From assembly GCF_005519465.1 (NCBI RefSeq), contig NZ_CP027858.1:1116001-1180000 (forward strand): a stretch of 64,000 nucleotides of DNA, given 5' to 3'. This DNA comes from Streptomyces clavuligerus. Its GTDB lineage: Bacteria > Actinomycetota > Actinomycetes > Streptomycetales > Streptomycetaceae. Positions within the stretch are counted from its first letter, which is position 1, and the number at the start of each line of letters is the position of its first letter. Positions 25,434 to 34,214 of the stretch are shown piece after piece. A program made the position numbers and the translations under genes. The notes under the pieces were generated by a model, which saw only the letters and a program-made list of their open reading frames with translations, searched no databases and was not told the origin of the DNA.

Positions 25434-25880
25434 TCAGGGCGTCAGCGCGGCGGCCAGGGCCTTCGGGTCCCGGGTGGACAGATACAGATAGGGCGTCGGG
25501 TCGGCCGGGTCGGTGACCTTGACCCGCAGCGCCGTCGGGACATAGCTGCGCAGCAGCATGAAGGCCCGGGGGTCGGCCTTGTAGGACCGCCAGGCGCGCG
25601 CCTCCTCCGGCTCCAGCACCTCGGCGTCGCCGAGGGCCGTCAGCGGAATCCGCGCGTCGCCCGCGACGAGGGAGTCCGCCACCACCCGGATGCGGGCCGA
25701 GCCGTAGGAGCTGACCAGGACCGCGGCGAGGACCACGGACAGCACCAGGGCGCCGATCATCCACGCGGGGCCGATCGGCGTGGCGACCAGGGCCCCGGAG
25801 AAACCCGCCAGCGCGGGCAGGGCCCACCAGGAGCGGGGGACGGTCAGGCGTTCGTCGTAGCGCGGGGCGGATGGCTGCAT
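25434..25880 (-). CDS. DUF3093 membrane protein (148 aa)
   Basis: ATG at 25880 (MQPSAPRYDERLTVPRSWW). Two adjacent hydrophobic helices (about 19-60: ALPALAGFSGALVATPIGP and MIGALVLSVVLAAVLV) are followed by a soluble domain containing GDAEVLEPEEARAWR and DPKALAAALTP. This is the pattern of the actinobacterial DUF3093 family, usually encoded opposite dut. It diverges from the thioesterase-dut-DUF3710 operon, sharing a 146-bp promoter region. Function unknown. Confidence 0.88.
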   Translation of the reverse strand: MQPSAPRYDERLTVPRSWWALPALAGFSGALVATPIGPAWMIGALVLSVVLAAVLVSSYGSARIRVVADSLVAGDARIPLTALGDAEVLEPEEARAWRSYKADPRAFMLLRSYVPTALRVKVTDPADPTPYLYLSTRDPKALAAALTP

Positions 25881-26026
25881 GGCGTCCAGCTTGGCATGCC
25901 GCCCCGGCGGGGCCTCGGGCGGCCCGGGGCACCCCGGACGGGCCCCGCCCCGGCGGGACCGGCGGCCCGGACGGCGGAGCGGCTCACGTGGTCCGGCCGG
26001 GGCGACCGCGGGTAAGGTCTGCGCCT

Positions 26027-26638
26027 GTGAGCACTGAGAACCATCACCGGGACGCGCACTCCGCGCCCCCGGCCCTGACCCCGCCGCCGAACGCCCTGCC
26101 GCCGGTCCGGCACCCCGACGCGCCCGCCCCCGGTGAACTGCTCGGCTCCCACTACGACGACTGCTTCGGCTGCGGCGGGGCCCAGGCCCACGGTCTGCAT
26201 CTGGAGGCGCGGGCCGGGGACGGCGTGACGATCACCGCCGAATTCACGGTGCAGGCCGCCCACCAGGGCGCCCCCGGTCTGGCGCACGGCGGGGTGCTGG
26301 CCACCGCCCTCGACGAGACGCTGGGCTCGCTCAACTGGCTGCTGCGGGTGATCGCGGTCACCGGCAGGCTGGAGACCGACTTCGTCCGCCCCGTGCCCGT
26401 GGGCACCGTGCTCTTCCTCCAGGCCGAGATCGTCGCGGTGGCCGGGCGCAAGATCTACTCCCGCGCGGTCGGCCGCATCGGCGGCCCCGAGGGCCCGGTG
26501 GCCGTCCGTGCGCAGGCCCTCTTCATCGAGGTCAAGGTGGAGCACTTCACCGACAACGGCCGCCCCGAGGAGATCCGCGCCGCGATGGCCGACCCCGACC
26601 AGATCCGCCGTGCGCGCGCCTTCGAGGTGAACCCCTGA
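26027..26638 (+). CDS. PaaI-type hotdog thioesterase (203 aa)
   Basis: The GTG at 26027 is the best start; upstream sequence is the promoter region. After a Pro-rich lead, CFGCGGAQAHGL and the hotdog core APGLAHGGVLATALDETLGSLNW (HGG with a conserved Asp) identify a PaaI/4HBT-like acyl-CoA thioesterase, followed by VRPVPVGTVLFLQAEIVAVAGRKIY. It is likely to hydrolyse an acyl-CoA, substrate unknown. Its stop codon overlaps the dut start by 1 bp (TGATG), so the two are translationally coupled. Confidence 0.88.
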   Translation: MSTENHHRDAHSAPPALTPPPNALPPVRHPDAPAPGELLGSHYDDCFGCGGAQAHGLHLEARAGDGVTITAEFTVQAAHQGAPGLAHGGVLATALDETLGSLNWLLRVIAVTGRLETDFVRPVPVGTVLFLQAEIVAVAGRKIYSRAVGRIGGPEGPVAVRAQALFIEVKVEHFTDNGRPEEIRAAMADPDQIRRARAFEVNP

Positions 26639-27159
26639 TGCCGCAGTTCCCGAGCCCCGTCGACGTACTGATCCGCCGGGTCGACCCCGAGGTGCCGCTG
26701 CCGACGTACGCGCAGCCGGGCGACGCGGGCGCCGACCTGGTCACCTGTGAGACCGCCGAGCTGGCCCCGGGTGAGCGCGCGGTGCTGCCCACGGGGGTCT
26801 CCATCGCGCTCCCCGACGGGTACGCGGCCTTTGTGCACCCCCGCTCCGGGCTCGCCGCCCGCTGCGGAGTTGCCCTCGTCAATGCCCCAGGGACCATCGA
26901 TGCCGGGTACCGTGGGGAGATCAAGGTGATCGTGGTCAATCTCGACCCGCGCGAGACGGTGCGGTTCGAGCGATTCGACCGGATTGCGCAACTGGTCGTC
27001 CAGCAGGTCGAGAAGGTGCGCTTCCACGAGGTGGCGGAGCTTCCCGGCTCGGCGCGGGCCGCGGGGGGCTTCGGGTCCACCGGTGGTCACGCCGCGGTGG
27101 GCGGCTCAACGGGTGGGAATCGATACGCTTCCGTCGTATCCGAGCGGGAAGGACAGTGA
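26638..27159 (+). CDS. dut: dUTP diphosphatase
   Basis: 173 residues. All five trimeric dUTPase motifs are present: AQPGDAGADL (1), HPRSGLAARCGV (2), NAPGTIDAGYRGEIKV with the catalytic Asp (3), RFDRIAQLVVQ (4) and the glycine-rich P-loop-like AAGGFGSTGGH (5). It hydrolyses dUTP to dUMP and pyrophosphate, keeping uracil out of DNA and supplying dUMP for dTMP. It is coupled to the thioesterase upstream, and the DUF3710 gene follows after one base. Confidence 0.95.
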   Translation: MPQFPSPVDVLIRRVDPEVPLPTYAQPGDAGADLVTCETAELAPGERAVLPTGVSIALPDGYAAFVHPRSGLAARCGVALVNAPGTIDAGYRGEIKVIVVNLDPRETVRFERFDRIAQLVVQQVEKVRFHEVAELPGSARAAGGFGSTGGHAAVGGSTGGNRYASVVSEREGQ

Positions 27160-27160
27160 C

Positions 27161-27952
27161 GTGTTCGGACGTCGCAAGAAGAGTGGTTCCGCGGAGGCCG
27201 CGGACGCAGCGGGCGAGGCCGAGCAGGTCGTCGACGAGCGCGACACCGAGGCGACCGGCGAGGACTCCGGGGACGCCGACGGCACGGCCCCTGACCGGGT
27301 GAACCTTCCGCCGGCGCCGAGGCCGGACGGCCCCTGGGACGTCTCCGAGGTGGGCAGGCCCGGCGAGGGCCGCGTCGACCTGGGCGGTCTCTTCGTCCCC
27401 GGGGTCGAGGGCATGGAGCTGCGGGTCGAGGTCGCCGGTGACGCGATCGTCGCGGCGACGGTCGTGCTGCGGGACAGCGCCGTGCAGCTCCAGGCGTTCG
27501 CCGCGCCCAAGCGGGAGGGCATCTGGGGCGAGGTGCGCGAGGAGATCGCCGCCGGTATCACCCAGCAGGGCGGGGTCATCGACGAGGTCGAGGGCCCGCT
27601 GGGCTGGGAGCTGCGGGCGCAGGTCCCCGTACAGCTCCCGGACGGCACCGGCGGGGTGCAGCTCGTGCGGTTCGTCGGTGTCGACGGCCCCCGCTGGTTC
27701 CTGCGCGGAGTGATCTCCGGGCAGGGCGCGGTGCAGCCCGAGGCCGCCGGACTGCTGGAGCAGATCTTCCGGGACACGGTCGTCGTGCGCGGCGAGGGCC
27801 CGATGGCCCCGCGCGACCCGATCGTGCTGAAGCTGCCCGAGGACGCCCAGATGGTGCCCGAGGGCGTGCAGCAGGAGGAGCAGGAGGGCTCCCGGTTCTC
27901 CGGCAGCGTGGGCCAGCTCCAGCGGGGTCCGGAGATCACCGAGGTCCGCTGA
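27161..27952 (+). CDS. DUF3710 family protein (263 aa)
   Basis: The GTG at 27161 is 1 bp after the dut stop (MFGRRKKSGSAEAAD). An acidic low-complexity segment (to about residue 45) precedes the conserved domain: GPWDVSEVGRPGEGRVDLGGL, VQLQAFAAPKREGIW, GWELRAQVPVQLPDGTGGVQLVRFVGVDGPRWFLRGVISG. This is the actinobacterial DUF3710 family, nearly always next to dut; molecular function unknown. The operon ends at the hairpin at 28032. Confidence 0.9.
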   Translation: MFGRRKKSGSAEAADAAGEAEQVVDERDTEATGEDSGDADGTAPDRVNLPPAPRPDGPWDVSEVGRPGEGRVDLGGLFVPGVEGMELRVEVAGDAIVAATVVLRDSAVQLQAFAAPKREGIWGEVREEIAAGITQQGGVIDEVEGPLGWELRAQVPVQLPDGTGGVQLVRFVGVDGPRWFLRGVISGQGAVQPEAAGLLEQIFRDTVVVRGEGPMAPRDPIVLKLPEDAQMVPEGVQQEEQEGSRFSGSVGQLQRGPEITEVR

Positions 27953-28031
27953 CCCCGGCCGCTCTCCGCGCCGCCGCCACCGGAAGGCGCCCGTCGCCGG
28001 GCGGTGGCGGTGCGCACCACAGGACGTTTCC

Positions 28032-28060
28032 GGGCCGTACCCCCTCGGGGGGTGCGGCCC
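28032..28060 (+). terminator. Terminator after the dut operon
   Basis: GGGCCGTACCCCC (28032-28044) and GGGGGTGCGGCCC (28048-28060) form a 13-bp stem with one T-G pair and a 3-nt loop. A TTTT run follows about 6 bases later. Confidence 0.75.
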
Positions 28061-28164
28061 GGCGCCTTTTCCCCGTACTGTGCCGAAGATCCATATCAGT
28101 GGTCGGAATCAGTGGTCGGACGGCCGGGACATCCGGGCCCGGTCGGACGGACGAGGGGGACACA

Positions 28165-28896
28165 GTGGCCGAGACCGAGCAGTCCGGCGCCGGGACGGCG
28201 CTCGCGGAGGACCGGGCGGCGGGGCCCATGGTCCGGGTGGAGGGGCTGCACCGCTCCTACGGCTCCGGCGCGACGGCCGTGCACGCGCTGCGCGGCGTCT
28301 CCTTCGAGATCCCGCGCGGTGAGCTGGTCGCGCTCAAGGGCCGCTCCGGCTCCGGCAAGACCACCCTGCTCAACCTGGTCGGCGGGCTCGACACCCCCGA
28401 CGCGGGGCGGATCGCCGTCGACGGGGTGGAGCTGGGCGGTCTTGCCGAGAACGGGCTACTGGGGCTGCGCCGGGACCGGATCGGCTTCGTCTTCCAGTCC
28501 TTCGGGCTGATCCCCATTCTGAGCGCCGCCGAGAACGTCGGGGTGCCGCTGCGGCTCGCCCGTACCCCCGCCCGGGAGCGCGAGGAGCGGGTGCGGCTGC
28601 TGCTGTCGCTGGTGGGGCTGGCCGAGCAGGCGGCCCAGCGGCCCGGCGAGCTGTCCGGCGGCCAGCAGCAGCGGGTCGCCATCGCGCGGGCGCTCGCCAA
28701 CCGCCCCGCGCTGCTGATCGCCGACGAGCCGACGGGGCAGCTCGACGCCGAGACGGGACTCGCCGTGATGGAGCTGCTGCGCGCGGTGGTGCGCACGGAG
28801 GGGGTGACGGCGCTGGTCGCCACGCACGACTCCCAGCTTCTCGGCCTCGCCGACCGGGTGCTCGAACTGAACGACGGCGGACTCGTCGCCCACTGA
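28165..28896 (+). CDS. ABC transporter ATP-binding protein, MacB/LolD type
   Basis: The GTG at 28165, after GAGGGGGA, is preferred over the ATG at 28099. 243 residues: Walker A GRSGSGKTT, Q-loop VFQSFGLIP, signature LSGGQQQRVAIARAL, Walker B LLIADEPTGQLD and switch His in VATHDS. Members of this MacB/LolD/FtsE subfamily pair with FtsX-like permeases for lipoprotein or peptide export. No permease adjoins it; the giant FtsX-like permease at 34215, which lacks its own neighbouring ATPase, is a possible partner. Confidence 0.88.
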   Translation: MAETEQSGAGTALAEDRAAGPMVRVEGLHRSYGSGATAVHALRGVSFEIPRGELVALKGRSGSGKTTLLNLVGGLDTPDAGRIAVDGVELGGLAENGLLGLRRDRIGFVFQSFGLIPILSAAENVGVPLRLARTPAREREERVRLLLSLVGLAEQAAQRPGELSGGQQQRVAIARALANRPALLIADEPTGQLDAETGLAVMELLRAVVRTEGVTALVATHDSQLLGLADRVLELNDGGLVAH

Positions 28897-29114
28897 GCCC
28901 GCCCGCTGGGCCCGCCCTCCGGTCTCCGGTGCGCGGACGCGGGGCCCAGGGCCCCGCCGCGTACCGTTCCCAGGCCAGTACCCTGCGCATCAGAATCCCG
29001 TCAAAGAGGGACCACCGGCACCGACCCGTCCGCTTTGCCCGATTCATTCGCCGTAAGGTCGTCGCAGCACACCAGCTGTGAGCACACCAGCTGAACCGGA
29101 AAGACAATGAGGCC

Positions 29115-31658
29115 ATGGCACGCGGCAAGCTGAGGATCTACCTGGGCGCGGCACCGGGCGTGGGCAAGACGTACGCCATGCTCTCCGAGGCGCACCGCCG
29201 GGTGGAGCGCGGCACGGACTGTGTGGTGGCCTTCGTGGAGCACCACGACCGCCCCCGTACCGAGGTGATGCTCCACGGGCTGGAGCAGATCCACCGCCGG
29301 GAGCTGGAGTACCGGGACGCCGTCTTCACCGAGATGGACGTCGACGCCGTCCTAGAGCGCCGTCCCGCCGTCGCCCTCGTGGACGAGCTGGCGCACACCA
29401 ACGTCCCCGGCTCCCGCAACGCCAAGCGCTGGCAGGACGTCGAGGAACTGCTCGCGGCGGGCATCGACGTCATATCGACCGTCAACATCCAGCACTTCGA
29501 GTCGCTGGGCGACGTGGTGGAGTCGATCACCGGGGTGCGGCAGCGGGAGACCGTGCCCGACGAGGTGGTCCGCCGGGCCGACCAGATCGAGCTGGTCGAC
29601 ATGACCCCGCAGGCGCTGCGGCGCCGGATGGCCCACGGCAACATCTACAAGTCGGACAAGGTCGACGCGGCCCTGTCCAACTACTTCCGCCCGGGGAACC
29701 TCACCGCGCTGCGCGAGCTGGCCCTGCTCTGGGTCGCCGACCGGGTGGACGAGTACCTCCAGCAGTACCGGGGCGAGCACAACATCCGTTCCACCTGGCA
29801 GGCCCGGGAGCGGATCGTGGTCGGCCTCACCGGCGGCCCCGAGGGACGCACCCTGATCCGCCGGGCCGCGCGGATGGCCGCGAAGGGCTCCGGCAGCGAG
29901 ATCCTCGCGGTCTACATCGCCCGCAGCGACGGGCTGACCTCGGCCTCCCCCAAGGAGCTGAACCTTCAGCGGACCCTGGTGGAGGATCTGGGCGGCACCT
30001 TCCACCATGTCATAGGCGACGACATCCCGGCCTCGCTGCTGGAGTTCGCCCGGGGCGTCAACGGCACCCAGATCGTCCTCGGCTCCAGCCGCAGGAAAGC
30101 CTGGCAGTACATCTTCGGACCCGGGGTCGGCGCGACCGTCGCCCGGGACTCGGGCCCCGACCTCGATGTCCACATCGTCACCCATGACGAGGCGGGCAAG
30201 GGGCGCGGGCTGCCGGTGGCGCGCGGCGCCCGGCTGGGCCGCTCCCGGATCATCGCGGGCTGGCTGGTCGGTGTGGCCGCTCCGGTGCTGCTGTCGCTGC
30301 TGCTCACCGGGTTGGACGACTCGCTGGGACTCGCCAACGACGTGCTGCTCTTCCTCTTCCTCACCGTGCTGGCGGCGCTGCTCGGCGGGCTGCTGCCCGC
30401 GCTCGCCTCGGCCGCGGTGGGCTCCTTGCTGCTGAACTTCTACTTCACCCCGCCGGTGCGGACGCTCACGGTGTACGACCCGAAGAACATCGTCGCGATC
30501 GTGATCTTCTTCGCGGTGGCGGTCGCGGTGGCGTCGGTGGTCGACCTCGCGGCCCGCCGCACCCACCAGGCGGCCCGGCTGCGGGCCGAGTCGGAGATCC
30601 TGTCCTTCCTCGCGGGCAGTGTGCTGCGCGGCGAGACCACTCTGGACGCCCTGTTGCAGCGGGTGCGGGAGACGTTCGGCATGGAGTCGGTGGCGCTGCT
30701 GGAGCGCAGGAGCGACGTCGACCCGTGGACCACGGCGGGCAGTGTGGGTCCGCGGTCGGTGGTCCGGCCCGAGGACGCCGATGTGGACATGCCGGTGGGC
30801 GACCACATGGCGCTCGCGCTCTCCGGGCGGGTGCTGCCCGCGGAGGACCGGCGGGTGCTGGCCGCCTTCGCGGCCCAGGCCGCGGTGGTGCTCGACCGCC
30901 AGCGGCTGGTCGGCCAGGCGGAGGAGGCCCGCACCCTGGCGGAGGGCAACCGCATCCGCACCGCGCTGCTGGCCGCCGTCAGCCACGATCTGCGGACCCC
31001 GCTCGCCGCGATCAAGGCCGCCGTCTCCTCGCTGCGCTCCGACGACGTCGCCTGGTCCGAGGAGGACGAGGCCGAACTCCTCGAAGGGATCGAGGCCGGA
31101 GCCGACCGGCTGGACCACCTGGTCGGCAATCTGCTGGACATGTCCCGGCTCCAGACGGGGACGGTGACCCCGCTGATCCGGGTGACGGACCTGGACGAGG
31201 TGGTGCCGATGGCGCTGGTCTCGGTACCGGACGAGAGCGTGGAGCTGGACATCCCCGAGTCGCTGCCGATGGTCGCCGTCGACCGGGGGCTGCTGGAGCG
31301 CGCGGTCGCGAACATCGTGGAGAACGCCGTCAAGTACAGCCCCGCGGGGACGCCGGTGTCGGTGTCCGCGAGCGCGCTGGGCGACCGGGTGGAGGTCCGG
31401 GTCGCGGACCGCGGACCGGGGGTCCCCGACGACGAGAAGGAACGGATCTTCGAGCCGTTCCAGCGGTACGGGGACGCGCCGCGCGGCGCCGGGGTGGGGC
31501 TCGGGCTGGCGGTGGCCAGGGGCTTCACGGAGGCCATGGGCGGCACCCTCAGCGCGGAGGACACCCCCGGCGGGGGCATGACCATGGTCCTCACCCTGAA
31601 GGCGGCGCCGGGCGTCGAGCCCGTCAGCGCCGATCTCCCGGCCCGGATCACCTCGTGA
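29115..31658 (+). CDS. kdpD: KdpD-type osmosensitive potassium sensor kinase
   Basis: 847 residues, ATG at 29115. Order: the KdpD N-terminal domain with Walker A GAAPGVGKTY and ALVDELAHTNVPGSRNAKRW; a USP-like domain (about 240-370); four membrane helices (about 380-480: LVGVAAPVLLSLLLTG, LLFLFLTVLAALLGGLLPA); GAF; then AVSHDLRTPLAAIKAAV with phospho-acceptor His624 and the HATPase domain VENAVKYSP, GVGLGLAVARGF. KdpD senses K+ limitation or turgor and phosphorylates KdpE. The kdpFABC transporter genes are absent from this window, while TrkA-type genes lie 11 kb downstream. Confidence 0.93.
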   Translation: MARGKLRIYLGAAPGVGKTYAMLSEAHRRVERGTDCVVAFVEHHDRPRTEVMLHGLEQIHRRELEYRDAVFTEMDVDAVLERRPAVALVDELAHTNVPGSRNAKRWQDVEELLAAGIDVISTVNIQHFESLGDVVESITGVRQRETVPDEVVRRADQIELVDMTPQALRRRMAHGNIYKSDKVDAALSNYFRPGNLTALRELALLWVADRVDEYLQQYRGEHNIRSTWQARERIVVGLTGGPEGRTLIRRAARMAAKGSGSEILAVYIARSDGLTSASPKELNLQRTLVEDLGGTFHHVIGDDIPASLLEFARGVNGTQIVLGSSRRKAWQYIFGPGVGATVARDSGPDLDVHIVTHDEAGKGRGLPVARGARLGRSRIIAGWLVGVAAPVLLSLLLTGLDDSLGLANDVLLFLFLTVLAALLGGLLPALASAAVGSLLLNFYFTPPVRTLTVYDPKNIVAIVIFFAVAVAVASVVDLAARRTHQAARLRAESEILSFLAGSVLRGETTLDALLQRVRETFGMESVALLERRSDVDPWTTAGSVGPRSVVRPEDADVDMPVGDHMALALSGRVLPAEDRRVLAAFAAQAAVVLDRQRLVGQAEEARTLAEGNRIRTALLAAVSHDLRTPLAAIKAAVSSLRSDDVAWSEEDEAELLEGIEAGADRLDHLVGNLLDMSRLQTGTVTPLIRVTDLDEVVPMALVSVPDESVELDIPESLPMVAVDRGLLERAVANIVENAVKYSPAGTPVSVSASALGDRVEVRVADRGPGVPDDEKERIFEPFQRYGDAPRGAGVGLGLAVARGFTEAMGGTLSAEDTPGGGMTMVLTLKAAPGVEPVSADLPARITS

Positions 31659-31797
31659 CGGACCACCCGGTGGCCGGTTCCTCCCGCGCGGTTCCGTCCG
31701 GCCGCCGCGGCTCCCATGATCTATCCCTAGCTCCACTCCCCCCATGCCGACCGGGACGCCGGTCGCGCTCCGAGAAGGACAGAAAGGCAGGCCCACG

Positions 31798-32487
31798 ATG
31801 ACGAGGGTGCTGGTGGTCGATGACGAGCCGCAGATCGTACGTGCCCTTGTGATCAATCTGAAGGCGCGCAAGTACGAGGTGGACGCGGCCCCCGACGGCG
31901 CGACCGCGCTCCAGCTCGCGGCGGCCCGCCACCCCGATGTCGTGGTGCTCGACCTCGGCCTGCCGGACATGGACGGGGTCGAGGTGATCAAGGGGCTGCG
32001 CGGCTGGACCCGGGTCCCGATCCTCGTCCTCTCGGCGCGCCACACCTCCGACGAGAAGGTCGAGGCGCTGGACGCGGGCGCGGACGACTACGTCACCAAG
32101 CCGTTCGGGATGGACGAGCTGCTGGCGCGGCTGCGGGCGGCGGTGCGCCGGGCGGAGCCGGTGGGCGGCGGGGACGACGACGTGGTGATCGTGGAGACGG
32201 AGAGCTTCACCGTCGACCTGGCGGCGAAGAAGGTCAACCGCGACGGGCGCGATGTCCGGCTCACCCCGACCGAGTGGCATCTGCTGGAGGTCCTGGTGCG
32301 CAACACGGGGCGGCTGGTCAGCCAGAAGCAGTTGCTCCAGGAGGTGTGGGGGCCTTCGTACGGGACGGAGACCAACTATCTGCGGGTCTATATGGCGCAG
32401 CTCCGGCGGAAGCTGGAGGCCGACCCCTCGCATCCGCGGCACTTCATCACCGAGCCCGGCATGGGGTACCGCTTCGAGCGCGCCTGA
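31798..32487 (+). CDS. kdpE: KdpE-type response regulator
   Basis: The ATG at 31798 (MTRVLVVDDEPQIV) is the receiver start; an earlier ATG would add 18 unrelated residues. 229 residues: Asp52 in VVVLDLGLPDMDG, LSARH, DDYVTKPF, then the winged helix LTPTEWHLLEVLVRN and TNYLRVYMAQLRRKLE. It pairs with the kinase 139 bp upstream. Confidence 0.92.
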   Translation: MTRVLVVDDEPQIVRALVINLKARKYEVDAAPDGATALQLAAARHPDVVVLDLGLPDMDGVEVIKGLRGWTRVPILVLSARHTSDEKVEALDAGADDYVTKPFGMDELLARLRAAVRRAEPVGGGDDDVVIVETESFTVDLAAKKVNRDGRDVRLTPTEWHLLEVLVRNTGRLVSQKQLLQEVWGPSYGTETNYLRVYMAQLRRKLEADPSHPRHFITEPGMGYRFERA

Positions 32488-32575
32488 GGGCCCGCCGCGG
32501 GCCGCGGCCGGGTCCGTGCCGGGGGTGTCGGCGGCGGGGCCGGTCGCTGTCGGCGGCGGCCGGTACGCTTGCTGC

Positions 32576-33004
32576 ATGAGTGCACCACCTCCCGGCGGCA
32601 GCGGCCTGGGGCCGGGCGGCAAGGCGGCGAAGCCCGCCGGCCGCTTCCGGCGCATGTTCGACCGGCTCTCCAGCTCCCAGCAGGATCTGGAGTCCGAGGA
32701 ACTCCAGGAGGCCGCCCAGGCGTCGGGGTGCACCCGGATCGCCGAGTGCGGCGACCGCGAGATCGTCCGGGTGACCGGTACGCTGCGCACGGTCACCCTG
32801 CGCCCCCGGGCCGGGGTGCCCGCGCTGGAGGCGGAGCTGTTCGACGGCACGGCCCCCCTGGACGTCGTCTGGCTGGGCCGCCGTTCGATCACGGGCATAG
32901 AGCCGGGCCGCAGGCTCATCGTCTCCGGCCGCATCTCCATGAGCCACGGCCGCCGTGTGCTGTTCAACCCCACATACGAACTCCGACCGCTCGGACAGGA
33001 GTAG
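32576..33004 (+). CDS. OB-fold nucleic-acid-binding protein (142 aa)
   Basis: The ATG at 32576 (MSAPPPGGSGLGPGGK) begins a Gly/Pro lead, then RFRRMFDRLSSSQQDLESEELQEAA and an OB-fold (about 55-140) with IAECGDREIVRVTGTLRTVTL and EAELFDGTAPLDVVWLGRRSI. The family is conserved in actinobacteria, usually next to DUF3159. Nucleic-acid binding is suggested by fold only. The stop precedes the DUF3159 start by 3 bp, so an operon. Confidence 0.85.
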   Translation: MSAPPPGGSGLGPGGKAAKPAGRFRRMFDRLSSSQQDLESEELQEAAQASGCTRIAECGDREIVRVTGTLRTVTLRPRAGVPALEAELFDGTAPLDVVWLGRRSITGIEPGRRLIVSGRISMSHGRRVLFNPTYELRPLGQE

Positions 33005-33007
33005 CCG

Positions 33008-33781
33008 GTGACGTCTTCCGACAAGCCGACCACCACGACGAACGACCCCACGGCCGACCCCGGCCCCACCGCGCCGGGCCCCGGGGGGCCCGCCGACTCC
33101 GCGGCCGTCACCGAGGCGGCGCTGTTCGAGGCGTTCGGCGGGGTGCGGGGCATGGTGGAGACGGTCGTGCCCGGCCTGCTCTTCGTCACGATCTACACCG
33201 TCAACAAGGATCTCCACTCCTCGGCCATCGCCGCGCTCGCGGTCTCGCTGGTCCTGGTGGCGGTCCGGCTGCTGCGCAAGGACACCGCGAAGCACGCCTT
33301 CAGCGGGATCTTCGGTGTGGCCTTCGGTGTCGTCTTCGCGATGATGACGGGCAACGCCAAGGACTTCTATCTCCCGGGGATGCTCTACACCCTGGGCCTG
33401 GCGCTGGCGTACATCGTCACCGCCGTCGCCGGTGTCCCGCTGATCGGGCTGATGCTGGGCCCGGTCTTCAAGGAGAACCTGTCCTGGCGCACCCGCAACC
33501 CCGGGCGCAAGAAGGCGTACACCAAGGCGAGCTACGCCTGGGGGCTGATCCTGCTCGGGAAGTCGGCGATCCTCTTCCCGCTGTACTGGTGGGCGGACAC
33601 CACCCAGTTGGGCTGGGTGCTGGTGGCGCTGAAGATTCCGCCCTTCCTGCTGGCCGTCTATCTGACCTGGGTGTTCCTGGCGAAGGCGCCGCCGCCGATC
33701 GATGTCTTCGCGGAGCTGGAGGCCAAGGAGCGCGCGGAGCAGGAGCGCGAGCGCGGCGCCGCCGCGCAGACGGGCGAGTAG
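33008..33781 (+). CDS. DUF3159 membrane protein (257 aa)
   Basis: GTG at 33008. The disordered Thr/Pro N-terminus (to about 35) is followed by ALFEAFGGVRGMVETVVPGLLFVTIYTV and about five to six membrane helices, with the typical loop NLSWRTRNPGRKKAYTKASYAWG. The DUF3159 family is found with OB-fold proteins and potassium-related genes in actinobacteria; function is unestablished. The acidic/basic C-terminus (EAKERAEQERERG) is cytoplasmic. It is coupled to the OB-fold gene. Confidence 0.88.
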   Translation: MTSSDKPTTTTNDPTADPGPTAPGPGGPADSAAVTEAALFEAFGGVRGMVETVVPGLLFVTIYTVNKDLHSSAIAALAVSLVLVAVRLLRKDTAKHAFSGIFGVAFGVVFAMMTGNAKDFYLPGMLYTLGLALAYIVTAVAGVPLIGLMLGPVFKENLSWRTRNPGRKKAYTKASYAWGLILLGKSAILFPLYWWADTTQLGWVLVALKIPPFLLAVYLTWVFLAKAPPPIDVFAELEAKERAEQERERGAAAQTGE

Positions 33782-34214
33782 CGCTTCGGCCCCGGGGTCC
33801 CGGGGCCGTGGCACGGGCCGTCGTCCACTCGGTGGGCGGCGGCCTTCGCGCTGCCCGGGGCTTCCGGGGCCGTTTCGCGGCGGCTGCCCGGTGATCGCGG
33901 TGCCCCCCGTGGTCACGGTGCCCTCCCGGTGGTCACGGCGTGCTGCCGCCCGGGGGCCCGACCGGGCGCGGCCCGGACGGGGCGGACCGGGCCGGACGGG
34001 AATCGCTCGGGCCCGGCCGCCGCCCGTTCCCCGGCGTACCGCCCGGGTCGGCGCCGACCTGCGGGAATCGCGGTGATCACGATCCCATCAAGTCCTCCGG
34101 GCAGACGTTCTCTTCGGCCCGTCGCTCTGCGAAGCTCTGCAAAAATCTGCGAACACATGCCCGAAAGGGCTTTCGGGGGAATCCCGGGGGACACGGGGAA
34201 TCAGGGGGCGCACG
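33782..34214 (+). promoter_or_regulatory. Leader of the first giant permease: 10-bp repeats and a hairpin
   Basis: 433 bp without a gene. TCTGC recurs at 34126, 34136 and 34146 within three 10-bp units (TCTGCGAAGC, TCTGCAAAAA, TCTGCGAACA). A perfect 8-bp hairpin CCCGAAAG/CTTTCGGG (34160-34177) follows, 37 bp before the GTG start. The arrangement suggests a regulator-binding direct repeat plus a 5' leader stem-loop. Confidence 0.5.
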
